Source: Novosphingobium umbonatum (GTDB lineage Bacteria; Pseudomonadota; Alphaproteobacteria; Sphingomonadales; Sphingomonadaceae). From it: a stretch of DNA of 64,000 bases. Where the stretch lies: positions 124,001 through 188,000 of the forward strand of contig NZ_SACO01000006.1 of the NCBI RefSeq assembly GCF_004005905.1. Direction: 5' to 3'. Position 1 is the stretch's first letter; each line of letters opens with the position of its first letter. The position numbers were made by a program, and so were the translations under genes. The notes beneath the pieces are model-generated. The model did not search any database. It worked only from the letters and a program-made list of their open reading frames with translations, and had not been told where the DNA came from. This document shows positions 7,891-17,553 of this stretch, piece by piece.

Positions 7891-9075
7891 ATGAATTATG
7901 ATACGAGACTGGATGCCCAAGCTTTGACCAAAGGCCATGACGCCGATCAGGCCTTGGACGAAGCGCCCCCCTTCCCCGCGCGCAAGGCTATGCTGGCCGT
8001 TGGCGTTGCGGTTGTTGCGGTGGCAGGCATCTGGTTTGTCACCCATCGTGATTCCGCGTCATCGAGCGCAGCGCCGGTTAACTCCGCGCCTTTGGTGACC
8101 GTGGCGGTGCCCGGCCAGACCCAGATTGCCGGAACGGTCAATGTCAATGGCGCGCTGGCGGCCAAGCATGACATGCCGATTGGCGTGGTGGGCGATGGCG
8201 GCACGGTGGTGTCGGTGCTGGTCAATCCGGGCGATTGGGTGCGCAAGGGGCAGGTGCTGGCGATTATCGACCGGCAGGTGCAGACCCAGCAGCAGGCCAA
8301 TTCTGCCGCCAATGTGGGCGTGGCGCAGGCCGATGCGCGCATAGCTCAGGCCAATCTGGATCGCGGTTTGAAATTGGTGGCCAATGGCTTTATCTCCAAC
8401 GCCGATATCGACAAGCTGACCGCGGTGCGCGACGCTGCCAACGCCCGCGTCAAAGTGGCGCAGGCGCAATTGGGCGAAGTGCAGGCCCGCCTGCGCCGCC
8501 TGACGATTGTCGCCCCTGCCGATGGCTTGCTGCTCGACCGTGCGCTGGAGCCGGGTCAGGTGGTGAGCCCGGGTTCGGGCGTGCTTTTCCGCATTGCCGA
8601 ACATGGCGAGATGGAAATGCGCGCGCGCCTGTCGGAAACCGACCTGCAACAGTTGAAGCTGGGGCAGGAGGTGAAAGTTTCGCCGGTGGGTTCGGCCAAG
8701 CAATTTACCGGCAAGATCTGGCAGATTTCGCCCGTGATCGATCCGGCCACGCGTCAGGGTGTGGCGCGTATCGCGCTGGCCTATTCGCCCGATATACGCC
8801 CCGGCGGTTTTGCCAGTGCCGAAATCCGCAGCGGCACAATTTCCGCGCCCTTGCTGCCGGAATCGGCGCTGCAGTCGGATAATGCGGGTAATTATGTCTT
8901 TGTGATCAACGGATCGAACAAGGCCGAACGCCGCCGTGTAAAAATCGCGCTGGTGACGGAAAAGGGCGTGGCGATTGCCAGCGGTCTGAACGGCTCGGAA
9001 AAAGTGGTCTTGCGGGCAGGCGCTTTCCTGAACGAAGGCGAGACGGTTGATCCCCGCCTTGCCGCCAAACCCTAA
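7891..9075 (+). CDS. RND efflux periplasmic adaptor subunit
   Basis: 394 residues: a short cytoplasmic tail, one membrane anchor (about 32-50, 'AMLAVGVAVVAVAGIWFV'), a lipoyl-like half-motif ('VVSVLVNPGDWVRKGQVLA'), a coiled-coil hairpin (about 130-200), the second lipoyl half ('RLRRLTIVAPADGLLLDRAL') and beta-barrel plus membrane-proximal domains. It should link the inner-membrane pump encoded next to an outer-membrane duct. It lacks a lipoprotein cysteine, so it is anchored by the helix. It is 20 bases before the permease gene, in the same operon. Substrate unknown. Confidence 0.92.
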   Translation: MNYDTRLDAQALTKGHDADQALDEAPPFPARKAMLAVGVAVVAVAGIWFVTHRDSASSSAAPVNSAPLVTVAVPGQTQIAGTVNVNGALAAKHDMPIGVVGDGGTVVSVLVNPGDWVRKGQVLAIIDRQVQTQQQANSAANVGVAQADARIAQANLDRGLKLVANGFISNADIDKLTAVRDAANARVKVAQAQLGEVQARLRRLTIVAPADGLLLDRALEPGQVVSPGSGVLFRIAEHGEMEMRARLSETDLQQLKLGQEVKVSPVGSAKQFTGKIWQISPVIDPATRQGVARIALAYSPDIRPGGFASAEIRSGTISAPLLPESALQSDNAGNYVFVINGSNKAERRRVKIALVTEKGVAIASGLNGSEKVVLRAGAFLNEGETVDPRLAAKP

Positions 9076-9095
9076 GGGTTGAGGAGGCTGCCGCG

Positions 9096-12000
9096 ATGAA
9101 CTTCCGCAATCTATCCTCTTGGTCGATCCGCCATCCGGTGGTGCCGATCGTGATCTTCACCGCGCTGATGCTGTTGGGTATCATCAGCTTTGCGCGGATG
9201 GAGGTACAGAACAACCCTGACATCGACTTCCCCATCGTGATCGTATCGATCACCCAGCCTGGCGCGGCCCCTACCGAAATTGAAAAGCAGGTGACGCAGC
9301 GCATCGAAGGCGCGGTGCGCGGCGTGTCCGGTGTCAGCTCGATCAGCTCGACCGCATCGGAAGGCAATAGCCAGACGATGATCGAGTTCCAGCTGGGCGA
9401 GGACATTAACGCCGCCGTGGCGGAAGTGAAAAACTCGGTCGACCAGATTCGCGGCAGCCTGCCCGATGGGATTCTGGAGCCGCAGGTCATCAAGATGAAG
9501 TCGTCGACCGAGCCCATCGCCTATTTCGCGGTCTCGGCCGACGATATGACGATGGAGCAATTGTCGTGGTTCATTGACGATACCGTGGCCAAGCGTCTGC
9601 TGGGCATCGATGGCGTGGCCGAAGTGAAGCGCAATGGCGGGGTCAGCCGCGAGATTCTGGTGACGCTGGACCCTGCCAAAATGCAGGCCTTTGGCGTCAC
9701 CGCGCCGCAGGTGAACAGCGCCCTTCGCGCGCTCAACATCAATGCCGCCGGTGGCAAGGCCGAGATTGGCGGCACCCGTCAGTCGGTGCGCGTGCTGGGC
9801 AATGCGCAGGATGCCTATAGCCTGTCGCAGACCGAGATTCCGCTCAATGGCCGTCCGGTGAAGCTGGCCGATATTGCCACGGTGCGCGATTCCTTTGGCG
9901 AGATCACCTCGCTGGGCAAGATCAATGGCAAGCCGGTGGTCAATTTCTCCATCGCCCGTGCGCGCGGCGCGTCGGACGTGTCGGTTTACGACAATTCGAT
10001 GGCGGAAATGGCCAAGCTGACCAAGGAGCGGCCGGGGGTGCATTTCACCCAGCTGTATACTTCGGTCGATTATACCAAGAAGCAGTATGAAAGCTCGATC
10101 GAATCCATGATCGAAGGCGCCGTGCTGGCGGTGATCGTGGTGTTCTTCTTCCTGCGCGACTGGCGCGCGACGGTGGTTTCGGCGATTGCTATTCCGCTCT
10201 CGGCCATTCCTACCTTCTGGGTGATGCAGTCGTGGTTCGGCTTTACGCTCAACACTATGTCGCTTCTGGCCTTGGGTCTGGTCGCGGGCGTGTTGGTCGA
10301 CGATGCGATCGTGGAGATCGAGAATATCGTGCGCCATATGCGCATGGGCAAAACCGCCTATCAGGCCTCGATTGATGCGGCCGATGAAATCGGGCTGGCG
10401 GTGGTGGCCACCACTTGTTCGATTGCGGCGGTGTTCCTTCCGGTGGGGCTGATGCCCGGCGTGTCGGGGGCCTTCTTCAAGAATTTCGGCCTGACTGTCG
10501 TCGTTTCGGTGATGATGTCGCTGGCCGTGGCCCGCATGATCACGCCGATGGTGGCGGCCTATTTCCTGAAAAGCGCAGGCCATGCCGAACATGGCGGCGG
10601 CGTGATGATGGATATGTATCTGCGCGTGCTGCACTGGTCGCTCGATTCCTCGGGGGCGCAGGCCAAAAGGATGCAGTTCCGCAACCAATATGGCCGCCTG
10701 ACTCGCTGGCTACGCCTGCGCGCCTCCATGCATGACCATCGCATCTGGATGGTGGGCGTGGCTTTGGGCTGTCTGTTGCTGACGGTGGCTTTGTTCGTGG
10801 TGCTGCCTTCGTCCATGTTCCCTGACCAGAACGATGACTTTGTGCAGATCCGCGTCGAAATGGTGCCCGGTACCACGATTGCCCAGACCGAGCAGGTGAT
10901 CGGGCAGGTGGGTGCGATCCTGCGCCAGCAACCCGATGCCGACAAGGTGATGGAGCGCGTGAGCGAGGGCAATGGCCGCGTGATGGTCATGCTCAAGCAC
11001 AAGCGTTCGATGACCAGCAAGCAGTTCGAACGCGCCATGCTGCCCAAGCTGCAGGGCATTCCCGATGCGCGCATCACCTTTCAGGCCAATACGCGCGGGG
11101 GGTCTTCCACTGGTCGCGGGATTGAAGTGATGCTGTCGGGTTCGGACCCTGTGACGCTGGATCAGGCGGCGACCACGCTGGTCGAACAGATGAAGGGCCT
11201 GCCCGAACTGGTCAGCCCGCGCATCAGCGGCGATTTGCCGCGCCCCGAAGTGGTGGTCATTCCCCATGCCGATCTGGCGGCCAGCCTTGGCATCACCACC
11301 TCCAGCCTCAGTCAGGCGGTGCGTATCGCCACCATGGGCGAGATCGACCAGAACACGGCCAAATTCTCGCTGTCCGACCGTCAGGTGCCAATCCGCGTGC
11401 GCCTGCCCGAAGGGGCGCGCCGCGATCTGACCAATATCGCCAATCTGCCGGTGACCACGGCCAGCGGCGGTTCGGTGCCTTTGAGCCGCGTGGCCGATAT
11501 CACCTTTGGTTCGGGCCCTTCGACCATCCAGCGTTATAATCAGGAACGCCGCATCTTCATCGGCGCGGATCTGGCACGCGGCGTGGTCAAGAGCGAGGCC
11601 GAGGCCAAGATCAAGGCGCTGCCGATCATGAAGAACCTGCCCACCGGCGTGACCAACCCGCCCTTTGGCGAGGCCAAGTGGCAGGAGGAAATGATCACCA
11701 ATCTGGCGCTGGCGGTGCCGGCGGGGATTGGTCTGGTGTTTGCGGTGCTGGTGCTGCTCTATCACCGCGTCATTTCGCCTCTGGTGAATATGGGCTCGCT
11801 GTTCCTTGCGCCCTTGGGCGGGCTGTTGGCGCTGGGTCTGGTGGGCATGCCTTTGTCGATGCCGGTCTATATCGGCATTCTGATGCTGTTTGGCATTGTG
11901 GCGAAAAACTCGATTCTGTTGATCGATTTCGCCATCGAGGAAATGCAGGCAGGCGCCAACAAGTTCGACGCGATCATCGAGGCGGGCCACAAGCGCGCCC

Positions 12001-12290
12001 AGCCCATCGTGATGACCACGGTGGCGATGACGGCGGGGATGATGCCGGCGGCCATGTCGCTTTCGGGCGACTCGGCGTTCCGTGCGCCGATGGGCGTGGT
12101 GGTGATCGGTGGTTTGACCCTGTCCACCGTGCTGACGCTGTTGATCGTGCCTGCCGCTTTCAGTCTGGCCGATGGTTTTGAAAAGCGGGTCGGCCCTGTG
12201 CTGCGCCGCGCCTTGCTGACCTATAAGCCCGAACATGGCCGCGCCAGCGAGCGGGTCAGGCTGGGCGAGGGGGCCGCGCCCGCAGAGTGA
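9096..12290 (+). CDS. RND-family multidrug efflux permease
   Basis: 1064 residues with the full inner-membrane RND layout: TM1 near residues 15-33, a large periplasmic loop, TM2-7 from about 335, a second loop, and TM8-12 to about 1030. 'NNPDIDFPIV' after TM1 and 'GVLVDDAIVEIENI' in TM4 (paired aspartates of the proton path) are typical of the hydrophobe/amphiphile exporters. A GAGGAG ribosome site sits before ATG 9096. An insert of about 50 residues after TM6 ('GHAEHGGGVMMDMYLRVLHW...') is longer than in AcrB. The stop overlaps the next gene's GTG by 4 bases (GTGA). Confidence 0.94.
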   Translation: MNFRNLSSWSIRHPVVPIVIFTALMLLGIISFARMEVQNNPDIDFPIVIVSITQPGAAPTEIEKQVTQRIEGAVRGVSGVSSISSTASEGNSQTMIEFQLGEDINAAVAEVKNSVDQIRGSLPDGILEPQVIKMKSSTEPIAYFAVSADDMTMEQLSWFIDDTVAKRLLGIDGVAEVKRNGGVSREILVTLDPAKMQAFGVTAPQVNSALRALNINAAGGKAEIGGTRQSVRVLGNAQDAYSLSQTEIPLNGRPVKLADIATVRDSFGEITSLGKINGKPVVNFSIARARGASDVSVYDNSMAEMAKLTKERPGVHFTQLYTSVDYTKKQYESSIESMIEGAVLAVIVVFFFLRDWRATVVSAIAIPLSAIPTFWVMQSWFGFTLNTMSLLALGLVAGVLVDDAIVEIENIVRHMRMGKTAYQASIDAADEIGLAVVATTCSIAAVFLPVGLMPGVSGAFFKNFGLTVVVSVMMSLAVARMITPMVAAYFLKSAGHAEHGGGVMMDMYLRVLHWSLDSSGAQAKRMQFRNQYGRLTRWLRLRASMHDHRIWMVGVALGCLLLTVALFVVLPSSMFPDQNDDFVQIRVEMVPGTTIAQTEQVIGQVGAILRQQPDADKVMERVSEGNGRVMVMLKHKRSMTSKQFERAMLPKLQGIPDARITFQANTRGGSSTGRGIEVMLSGSDPVTLDQAATTLVEQMKGLPELVSPRISGDLPRPEVVVIPHADLAASLGITTSSLSQAVRIATMGEIDQNTAKFSLSDRQVPIRVRLPEGARRDLTNIANLPVTTASGGSVPLSRVADITFGSGPSTIQRYNQERRIFIGADLARGVVKSEAEAKIKALPIMKNLPTGVTNPPFGEAKWQEEMITNLALAVPAGIGLVFAVLVLLYHRVISPLVNMGSLFLAPLGGLLALGLVGMPLSMPVYIGILMLFGIVAKNSILLIDFAIEEMQAGANKFDAIIEAGHKRAQPIVMTTVAMTAGMMPAAMSLSGDSAFRAPMGVVVIGGLTLSTVLTLLIVPAAFSLADGFEKRVGPVLRRALLTYKPEHGRASERVRLGEGAAPAE

Positions 12291-13570
12291 GCGTTAAGGT
12301 GATCCCTTGGCGCTGGCCCTTTGGGCTGGCGCCCGCCAGCGATGATCGCGCAAGAAAGGCGCGGCTATGGGCCACCACTTTGTTGGGGGCCATGGCTGCG
12401 CTTTTTCTGTTGGCGCGCCATTTTGCGTCCGCCTATCCATGGCTATTGGCGGTCCGCGCCTTTGCCGAGGCGGCGATGGTGGGTGGCTTGGCGGACTGGT
12501 TTGCGGTGACGGCTTTGTTCCGGCACCCTTTGGGCCTGCCCATTCCGCATACGGCGATTATTCCGGCCAACAAGGATCGTTTGGCCGATGGCATCGCGGC
12601 CTTTCTGCGCAGCAATTTCCTGACCGTGCAGGTGGTGACACGGCGTTTGGCGGGGCTGGATGTGGCGGGCGCCTTGGGCCGCTTTCTGGCCGATCCGGCA
12701 CAGCAGGGCGGCGCCCCCCGTTTGCGGCAGGGGGCGGCCAGTCTGCTGTCCGATGTGCTCCATTCGCTGCCCGGTGAACAGATCGGCGCTATGGCCAAAG
12801 CCATGCTGCACCGCCAATTGCACAAGGTCGATCTGGCGCCGCTGATGGGGCAGGTGCTGGAAGCGGCAGTGGCCGACGGGCGGCATCAACCGATGATCGA
12901 GGCGGCCCTGCGCTGGGCTGGCCTGACGCTGGAGGCCAATGAGGCTTTGCTGCGCGAGATGGTCCACGCCCGCGCCCATGCGCTGATCCGCTGGACGGGT
13001 CTGGATGAGTCGCTGGCCAATGCGGTGCTGGATGGGCTCTATCGCCTGCTGGCCGAGTGTATTGTCGATCCGCAGCATCCCTTGCGGGTCAAGCTGGATG
13101 GCTTGCTGGTGCAATGGGCGCAGGATTTGCGGCATGATCCCGAAACGCAGGCCAAAGTGGCGCGGATGAAGGAAGGCGTGCTGGCCCATCCCGCCGTCGC
13201 GGCATGGATTGACGGATTATGGCTGCGCGCCCGTGCCAGCCTGCTGGAGGCCACGCAGGCCCCCGAAGCACTGACTACGGGCCGGATGGGGGCAGGGCTG
13301 GCCAGTCTGGGCGCGGCGCTGCAACAGGACGTGCGCCTGCGCCAACAGGTCAACCGTTTCTCCCGCCGCACGCTGGCGGGGCTGGCGGTGCGCCATGGAG
13401 CGGGGATTGTGGCTCTGGTGTCCGATACGGTGCGGCGCTGGGATGCGGGCACGGTGGCGCTGCGTATCGAGGCGGCGGTGGGGCGTGACCTGCAATTCAT
13501 CCGCATCAATGGGACGGTGGTGGGCGGGCTGGTTGGCCTTGCGCTTTATGGGCTGGACCATCTGCTCTAG
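12287..13570 (+). CDS. DUF445 (YjiN-type) membrane protein
   Basis: 427 residues. The N-terminal part matches DUF445: 'ARLWATTLLGAMAALFLLAR' (TM helix), then 'VGGLADWFAVTALFRHPLGL' and 'IPANKDRLADGIAAFL'. A long helical central region and a C-terminal hydrophobic segment ('TVVGGLVGLALYGLDHLL') follow. Function in this family is not established. The start is GTG, overlapping the permease stop as GTGA, so the gene is translationally coupled to the RND operon and may act with it at the membrane; that is inference. Confidence 0.85.
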   Translation: MSVKVIPWRWPFGLAPASDDRARKARLWATTLLGAMAALFLLARHFASAYPWLLAVRAFAEAAMVGGLADWFAVTALFRHPLGLPIPHTAIIPANKDRLADGIAAFLRSNFLTVQVVTRRLAGLDVAGALGRFLADPAQQGGAPRLRQGAASLLSDVLHSLPGEQIGAMAKAMLHRQLHKVDLAPLMGQVLEAAVADGRHQPMIEAALRWAGLTLEANEALLREMVHARAHALIRWTGLDESLANAVLDGLYRLLAECIVDPQHPLRVKLDGLLVQWAQDLRHDPETQAKVARMKEGVLAHPAVAAWIDGLWLRARASLLEATQAPEALTTGRMGAGLASLGAALQQDVRLRQQVNRFSRRTLAGLAVRHGAGIVALVSDTVRRWDAGTVALRIEAAVGRDLQFIRINGTVVGGLVGLALYGLDHLL

Positions 13571-13622
13571 ATTCTTTTGCGCCGCCCCTTAACCGGCGCG
13601 CCACTTCGCCGCTCTTCAGTCT

Positions 13623-13955
13623 ATGCAGCCATCCGCGCCCATGACGCCCACCACAGGCGAGTTCAGGCAGATATATGCCACAGCGCAAGCGATGAACTGC
13701 GCCTGCCGTGGGCGTTGCAAACCGGCCGAGGCGCTGGATTGCCTGTATCGCCGCGCGTTGGACGTGTTGAGCCGTCCCGAAGGCACACAGGGGGCAGGAC
13801 ATAGCCTGTTGCAACCCTTGTCGGTGGTGGTGGGGCAGCAAAAGACGCAGGCAGGGCAAAGGGCCTGTGCGCAATTTGCGGCCATGCTGTCGGCGGGGGA
13901 TTCGGCGGGTGCGATCGACATTTGCCGCCGCTTGATCGACCCCGACGCCAACTAG
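13623..13955 (+). CDS. Small protein of unknown function
   Basis: 110 residues, helical, no domain that I recognise. It has four cysteines, two close together in 'AMNCACRGRCKPAEALDCLY', which could bind a metal or form disulfides. There is no signal peptide. Codon use looks like the neighbouring genes and minus-strand frames here look like shadows, so I accept it with modest confidence. It lies 52 bases after the DUF445 gene and 107 before the sigma-like gene. Confidence 0.55.
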   Translation: MQPSAPMTPTTGEFRQIYATAQAMNCACRGRCKPAEALDCLYRRALDVLSRPEGTQGAGHSLLQPLSVVVGQQKTQAGQRACAQFAAMLSAGDSAGAIDICRRLIDPDAN

Positions 13956-14062
13956 GCGTTTTTACGGGATCGGCATCCCGCGAGCTTTCACCAATTCGGT
14001 TTACACACCTGCAGGTTAACCACGCCCACAAGGGCGTATCATGGTCAAAGGCGGGGTGGAAC

Positions 14063-14890
14063 GTGTCGCATTTGTCGCAGGCACTGGAGGTAGAGGTTGG
14101 TGCGCTGCACGCGGTGCGGCGGCGGGCCGAAGGGCGCGAGATGACCCAGCGGGAAAGGGCGCAGATTGACCGCCATATGGCGCGTTTGCTGCGTTTGCTC
14201 GCCCCGCGCATCCGCCATTTCACCCGTGCCTATGGGCTTGTTGATGCCGCCGAGGATGCTCGTCAGGCCTGCGCCATTGGCGTTTTGCGCGCGGTGGACA
14301 TGTATGATCCGGCCAAGGCCAGCTTTACAACTTTGGTGAATTGGCAATTGCGCGGCGAGTTACAAAGCCTGCGCTATCGCCTGCGGCCCGACCGGCGCAT
14401 GCCCGCCAAGGCCTTGGGCGCGCGCACCCTGTCCTTGCAGGATGCACAGGCGGAAGGTCTGAATCAGGCCTGGCTGGAGGATGCCGAGGCTTTGGCCCGC
14501 GCCGAGGCTTTGGCCGCGCAAGTGCTGGCGCGCCGCGCCTGCGGGCAATTGCTGGACGAACATCTGACCGAGGCGCGGCTTGCCGCCCTGCACCAGATCG
14601 AGCGCCGCAGCACGACCCGCGGGCCGGAATGTGTGAAACCAGGCACCGTTGATCCGGACCATCTGGACCGGTTGGACCGCAAGCTGGCGCATGAGCGGCA
14701 GATCACTTTTGCCTATTTGCTGGGGCAGGAGGATGATCGCCACGAACAGGATTTGGGCGATGGCGATATGACCGCCGAACAGCGCCGCCAGATCGCCCGT
14801 CGCACCATCCGCTCTCTCAGCCGGATCGCGCGGGGCAACCCCCGCTACGATCCGGATGCCGAGAGCGTGGCTTTACCCACGCGGCATTGA
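14063..14890 (+). CDS. Sigma-70 region-2-like protein without a clear region 4
   Basis: 275 residues from GTG 14063, which follows GGGGTGGA; the frame is open further upstream but low in complexity. Residues about 45-115 ('LLAPRIRHFTRAYGLVDAAEDARQACAIG', split here as family motif, then 'YDPAKASFTTLVNWQLRGEL') match sigma factor region 2, the part that binds core polymerase and melts the -10. The C-terminal half is helical but shows no obvious region 4 helix-turn-helix for -35 binding. It may be a divergent sigma factor or a polymerase-binding regulator. It converges with pccA, 6 bases between the stops. Confidence 0.65.
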   Translation: MSHLSQALEVEVGALHAVRRRAEGREMTQRERAQIDRHMARLLRLLAPRIRHFTRAYGLVDAAEDARQACAIGVLRAVDMYDPAKASFTTLVNWQLRGELQSLRYRLRPDRRMPAKALGARTLSLQDAQAEGLNQAWLEDAEALARAEALAAQVLARRACGQLLDEHLTEARLAALHQIERRSTTRGPECVKPGTVDPDHLDRLDRKLAHERQITFAYLLGQEDDRHEQDLGDGDMTAEQRRQIARRTIRSLSRIARGNPRYDPDAESVALPTRH

Positions 14891-14896
14891 AGCGGT

Positions 14897-16921
14897 TTAT
14901 TCCAGCTCCAGAATCACCGCATCCACCGCCAGACTTTCGCCCGCCTGCGCATTGACCTTTTTCACCGTGGCCGATTTTTCGGCGCGCAGGATGTTTTCCA
15001 TCTTCATCGCTTCCACCACGGCCAGCGGCTGCCCGGCTTCCACCTTGTCGCCTTCCTTCACCGCCAGCGATACCAGCAGGCCCGGCATGGGGCAGATCAG
15101 GAATTTGGACAGATCGGGCGGGGTCTTTTCCAGCATATGCTGGGCCAAAGGCGCCACATGGGCGGGCAGGATCGACAATTTATGCGCCGCGCCGCGCGTG
15201 GTCAGTTTGAGGCCGGTGCGGGTGGGCTCCACCTTGACGGTCAGCACGTCCTCGCCAATCTCGGCCTGCACCAGACGCTCGCCCGGCGTATAGCTCATCG
15301 CCAGTTCCACCGCATCGCCATTGACGCTGACGCCGTCCAGATCGACGCTGACGGCAAAGCTTTCGCCGCCCAGCGTGATCACCCATTCGGACGGCGGGGG
15401 CAGGGGGCTGTCGGCCAATTGCCCGTTCACCTGCCTTGCGCGGTCGCTGCGTGCCGTGGCGATAAAGCCAGCCACCGCCGCCAGCGAGCGCTGCAATTCC
15501 GGCGAAGCGGGTGCGCCGTGGAAGCCTTCGGGATATTCCTCGGCGATGAAGCCGGTGGTCAGATTGCCGCTGCGGAAGCGGGGATGCTGCATGATGGCCG
15601 AGACAAAGTCGATATTATGGCCCAGCCCCTCGATCTCGAAAGCATCCAGCGCGGCGACCTGCTTGTCGGCGGCCTCGTCACGGGTTGCGCCCCAAGTGAT
15701 CAATTTGGCGATCATGGGATCATAGAACATCGACACTTCGCCGCCTTCATAGACGCCATCATCCACGCGCACGCCATCGACACCACGGCGCCCGTTTTCG
15801 GCGCCATCGTCGGTCCAGCCCGCCACGGGAGGATTATAACGCGCCAGACGCCCCGTGCTGGGCAGGAAGCCGCGATAGGGGTCTTCGGCATAGACGCGGT
15901 TTTCAATCGCCCAGCCATCGATCTTCACATCATCCTGCCCGAAGGATAGCTTTTCGCCAGCAGCCACGCGGATCATCTGTTCGACCAGATCGACGCCGGT
16001 GATCGCCTCGGTGACGGGGTGCTCCACCTGCAGGCGGGTGTTCATTTCCAGGAAGTAGAAGCTTTCCCCGCTCTCGTCCGCGCCCGATACGATCAGCTCC
16101 ACCGTGCCCGCGCTATAATAGCCCACCGCGCGGGCCAGAGCGACGCATTGCTCGCCCATCGCCTTGCGCATCTTGGGCGTAACAAAGGGGCTGGGGGCTT
16201 CTTCCACCACCTTTTGGTGGCGGCGCTGGATCGAGCATTCGCGCTCGTTTAGATAGACAATATTGCCATGCTGATCGCCCAGAATCTGGATCTCGATATG
16301 GCGGGGGTTGAGGATGAATTTCTCGATGAACACGCGGTCATCGCCAAAGGAGTTCAAGCCTTCACGCTTTACCGCAGGGAAACCTTCGCGCACGTCTTGC
16401 TCATTGTAAGCCAGACGCATGCCCTTGCCGCCGCCGCCAGCAGAGGCTTTCATCATTACCGGATAGCCGATTTCCTCCGAAATCCGCACCGCATGGTCGG
16501 TATCCTCGATCTCGCCCACAAAGCCGGGGACGACATTGACGCCCGCCGCGCGTGCCAGCTTCTTGGATTCAATCTTGTCCCCCATCGCCGCAATCGCGTT
16601 CACCGGCGGGCCGACAAAGGCGATGCCTTCGGCGGCCAAGGCCTCGGCAAAGCTGGTACGTTCGGACAGGAAGCCATAGCCGGGGTGAACCGCATCGGCG
16701 CCGGTCTGCTTGCAGGCGGCGATGATCTTGTCCGCAATCAGATAGGACTGCGCGGCGGGCGAGGGGCCGATATGCACCGCCTCATCGGCCATGGCCACGA
16801 AAGGCGCGCGGGCATCGGCGTCGGAATAGACCGCAACCGTGGCAATACCCATGGCCCGCGCCGTTTTAATCACGCGGCAGGCAATTTCACCACGATTGGC
16901 GATGAGGATTTTCTTGAACAT
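14897..16921 (-). CDS. pccA: Propionyl-CoA carboxylase, biotin-carrying alpha subunit
   Basis: 674 residues: biotin carboxylase N domain ('KILIANRGEIACRV'), ATP-grasp domain with the glycine-rich loop 'KASAGGGGKGMRLAYNE', carboxylase C domain ('NTRLQVEHPVTEAITGVDLV'), a linker domain, and the biotinyl domain with 'AMKMENIL', where Lys640 is the biotin site. It carboxylates biotin, and PccB moves the carboxyl group to propionyl-CoA. It is the last gene of the minus-strand unit headed by pccB. Methylcrotonyl or acetyl-CoA carboxylases share the layout, but the mutase and epimerase neighbours fix the substrate. Confidence 0.94.
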   Translation of the reverse strand: MFKKILIANRGEIACRVIKTARAMGIATVAVYSDADARAPFVAMADEAVHIGPSPAAQSYLIADKIIAACKQTGADAVHPGYGFLSERTSFAEALAAEGIAFVGPPVNAIAAMGDKIESKKLARAAGVNVVPGFVGEIEDTDHAVRISEEIGYPVMMKASAGGGGKGMRLAYNEQDVREGFPAVKREGLNSFGDDRVFIEKFILNPRHIEIQILGDQHGNIVYLNERECSIQRRHQKVVEEAPSPFVTPKMRKAMGEQCVALARAVGYYSAGTVELIVSGADESGESFYFLEMNTRLQVEHPVTEAITGVDLVEQMIRVAAGEKLSFGQDDVKIDGWAIENRVYAEDPYRGFLPSTGRLARYNPPVAGWTDDGAENGRRGVDGVRVDDGVYEGGEVSMFYDPMIAKLITWGATRDEAADKQVAALDAFEIEGLGHNIDFVSAIMQHPRFRSGNLTTGFIAEEYPEGFHGAPASPELQRSLAAVAGFIATARSDRARQVNGQLADSPLPPPSEWVITLGGESFAVSVDLDGVSVNGDAVELAMSYTPGERLVQAEIGEDVLTVKVEPTRTGLKLTTRGAAHKLSILPAHVAPLAQHMLEKTPPDLSKFLICPMPGLLVSLAVKEGDKVEAGQPLAVVEAMKMENILRAEKSATVKKVNAQAGESLAVDAVILELE

Positions 16922-16932
16922 GGCTGGTGCAC

Positions 16933-17553
16933 TTATCCTATGGGCTTATTTGAAAAATAAAGATAAACATTATAAAATTTAGGATTCCCAATTAAAACGC
17001 AAAGCGCGCATTTTTCAGCAAATGATCTATAAAGATCATCCTTTTTGTGGTCGAAAACTGGCGCAATTAGACAGCCGATTGAATGGTGGTACTCATCTGG
17101 TAGAACTCGTTCAATATCACCAATGGCAAGGTTCATCATTCTAACTAAGTCATTTTTGGTTGCTGTTTTGCCGAGATTCCGCCAATCTCTTTCAGATGTT
17201 TTTTTAAATTCAAAAGAGAAAGCACGCAATCCATCGTGCAGCCAGAGATCTGCTCGTCCTTGAACAAGATTTTTTTCATCGTGCTTTGTAAGGCGCTTTC
17301 CGTCTCGTTTTTTTTGAATGACTTCCCACGCTCTTTTATCGATTGGATACTCGGAAACGGCTGAGAATTTCGCTCTGGCTGCTCCAGCTAAAAGTGTACT
17401 CACCCCAGCATTTTCATTGTCATGAAACGGCCTGAAAGTTGGAGCAACCTCCGCCAGCTCTGAACATATCTCAAGTGTGCCGAGAACCATTTTTTCAATT
17501 GCGGGCTGCACGACGCTGAAGTTCTTATTTAGTTTTACCCATTCTCGTTGCAT
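16933..17553 (-). CDS. Orphan PD-(D/E)XK nuclease-like protein inserted in the propionate operon
   Basis: 206 residues, not a known part of propionate metabolism. A segment near residue 105-120, 'GRADLWLHDG' then 'FSFEFKKTSE', reads as a PD-(D/E)XK core: Asp, then Glu-x-Lys on the next strand. The rest is helical with no membrane segment. Base use is foreign: 22 of 60 bases are G/C in 16981-17040, well below its neighbours. ATG 17553 overlaps the bioB stop in TGATG, with an in-frame GTG three bases earlier, so translation is coupled to bioB; pccA follows 11 bases later. It may be a selfish or defence-type nuclease that moved in without breaking the operon. Activity is not shown by the sequence. 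Confidence 0.75.
   Translation of the reverse strand: MQREWVKLNKNFSVVQPAIEKMVLGTLEICSELAEVAPTFRPFHDNENAGVSTLLAGAARAKFSAVSEYPIDKRAWEVIQKKRDGKRLTKHDEKNLVQGRADLWLHDGLRAFSFEFKKTSERDWRNLGKTATKNDLVRMMNLAIGDIERVLPDEYHHSIGCLIAPVFDHKKDDLYRSFAEKCALCVLIGNPKFYNVYLYFSNKPIG

Noticed and set aside
9111..10688. 525-residue minus-strand frame opposite the RND permease, very rich in His and Arg
   Set aside because: Typical antisense shadow of a high-GC gene; composition is not that of a real protein.
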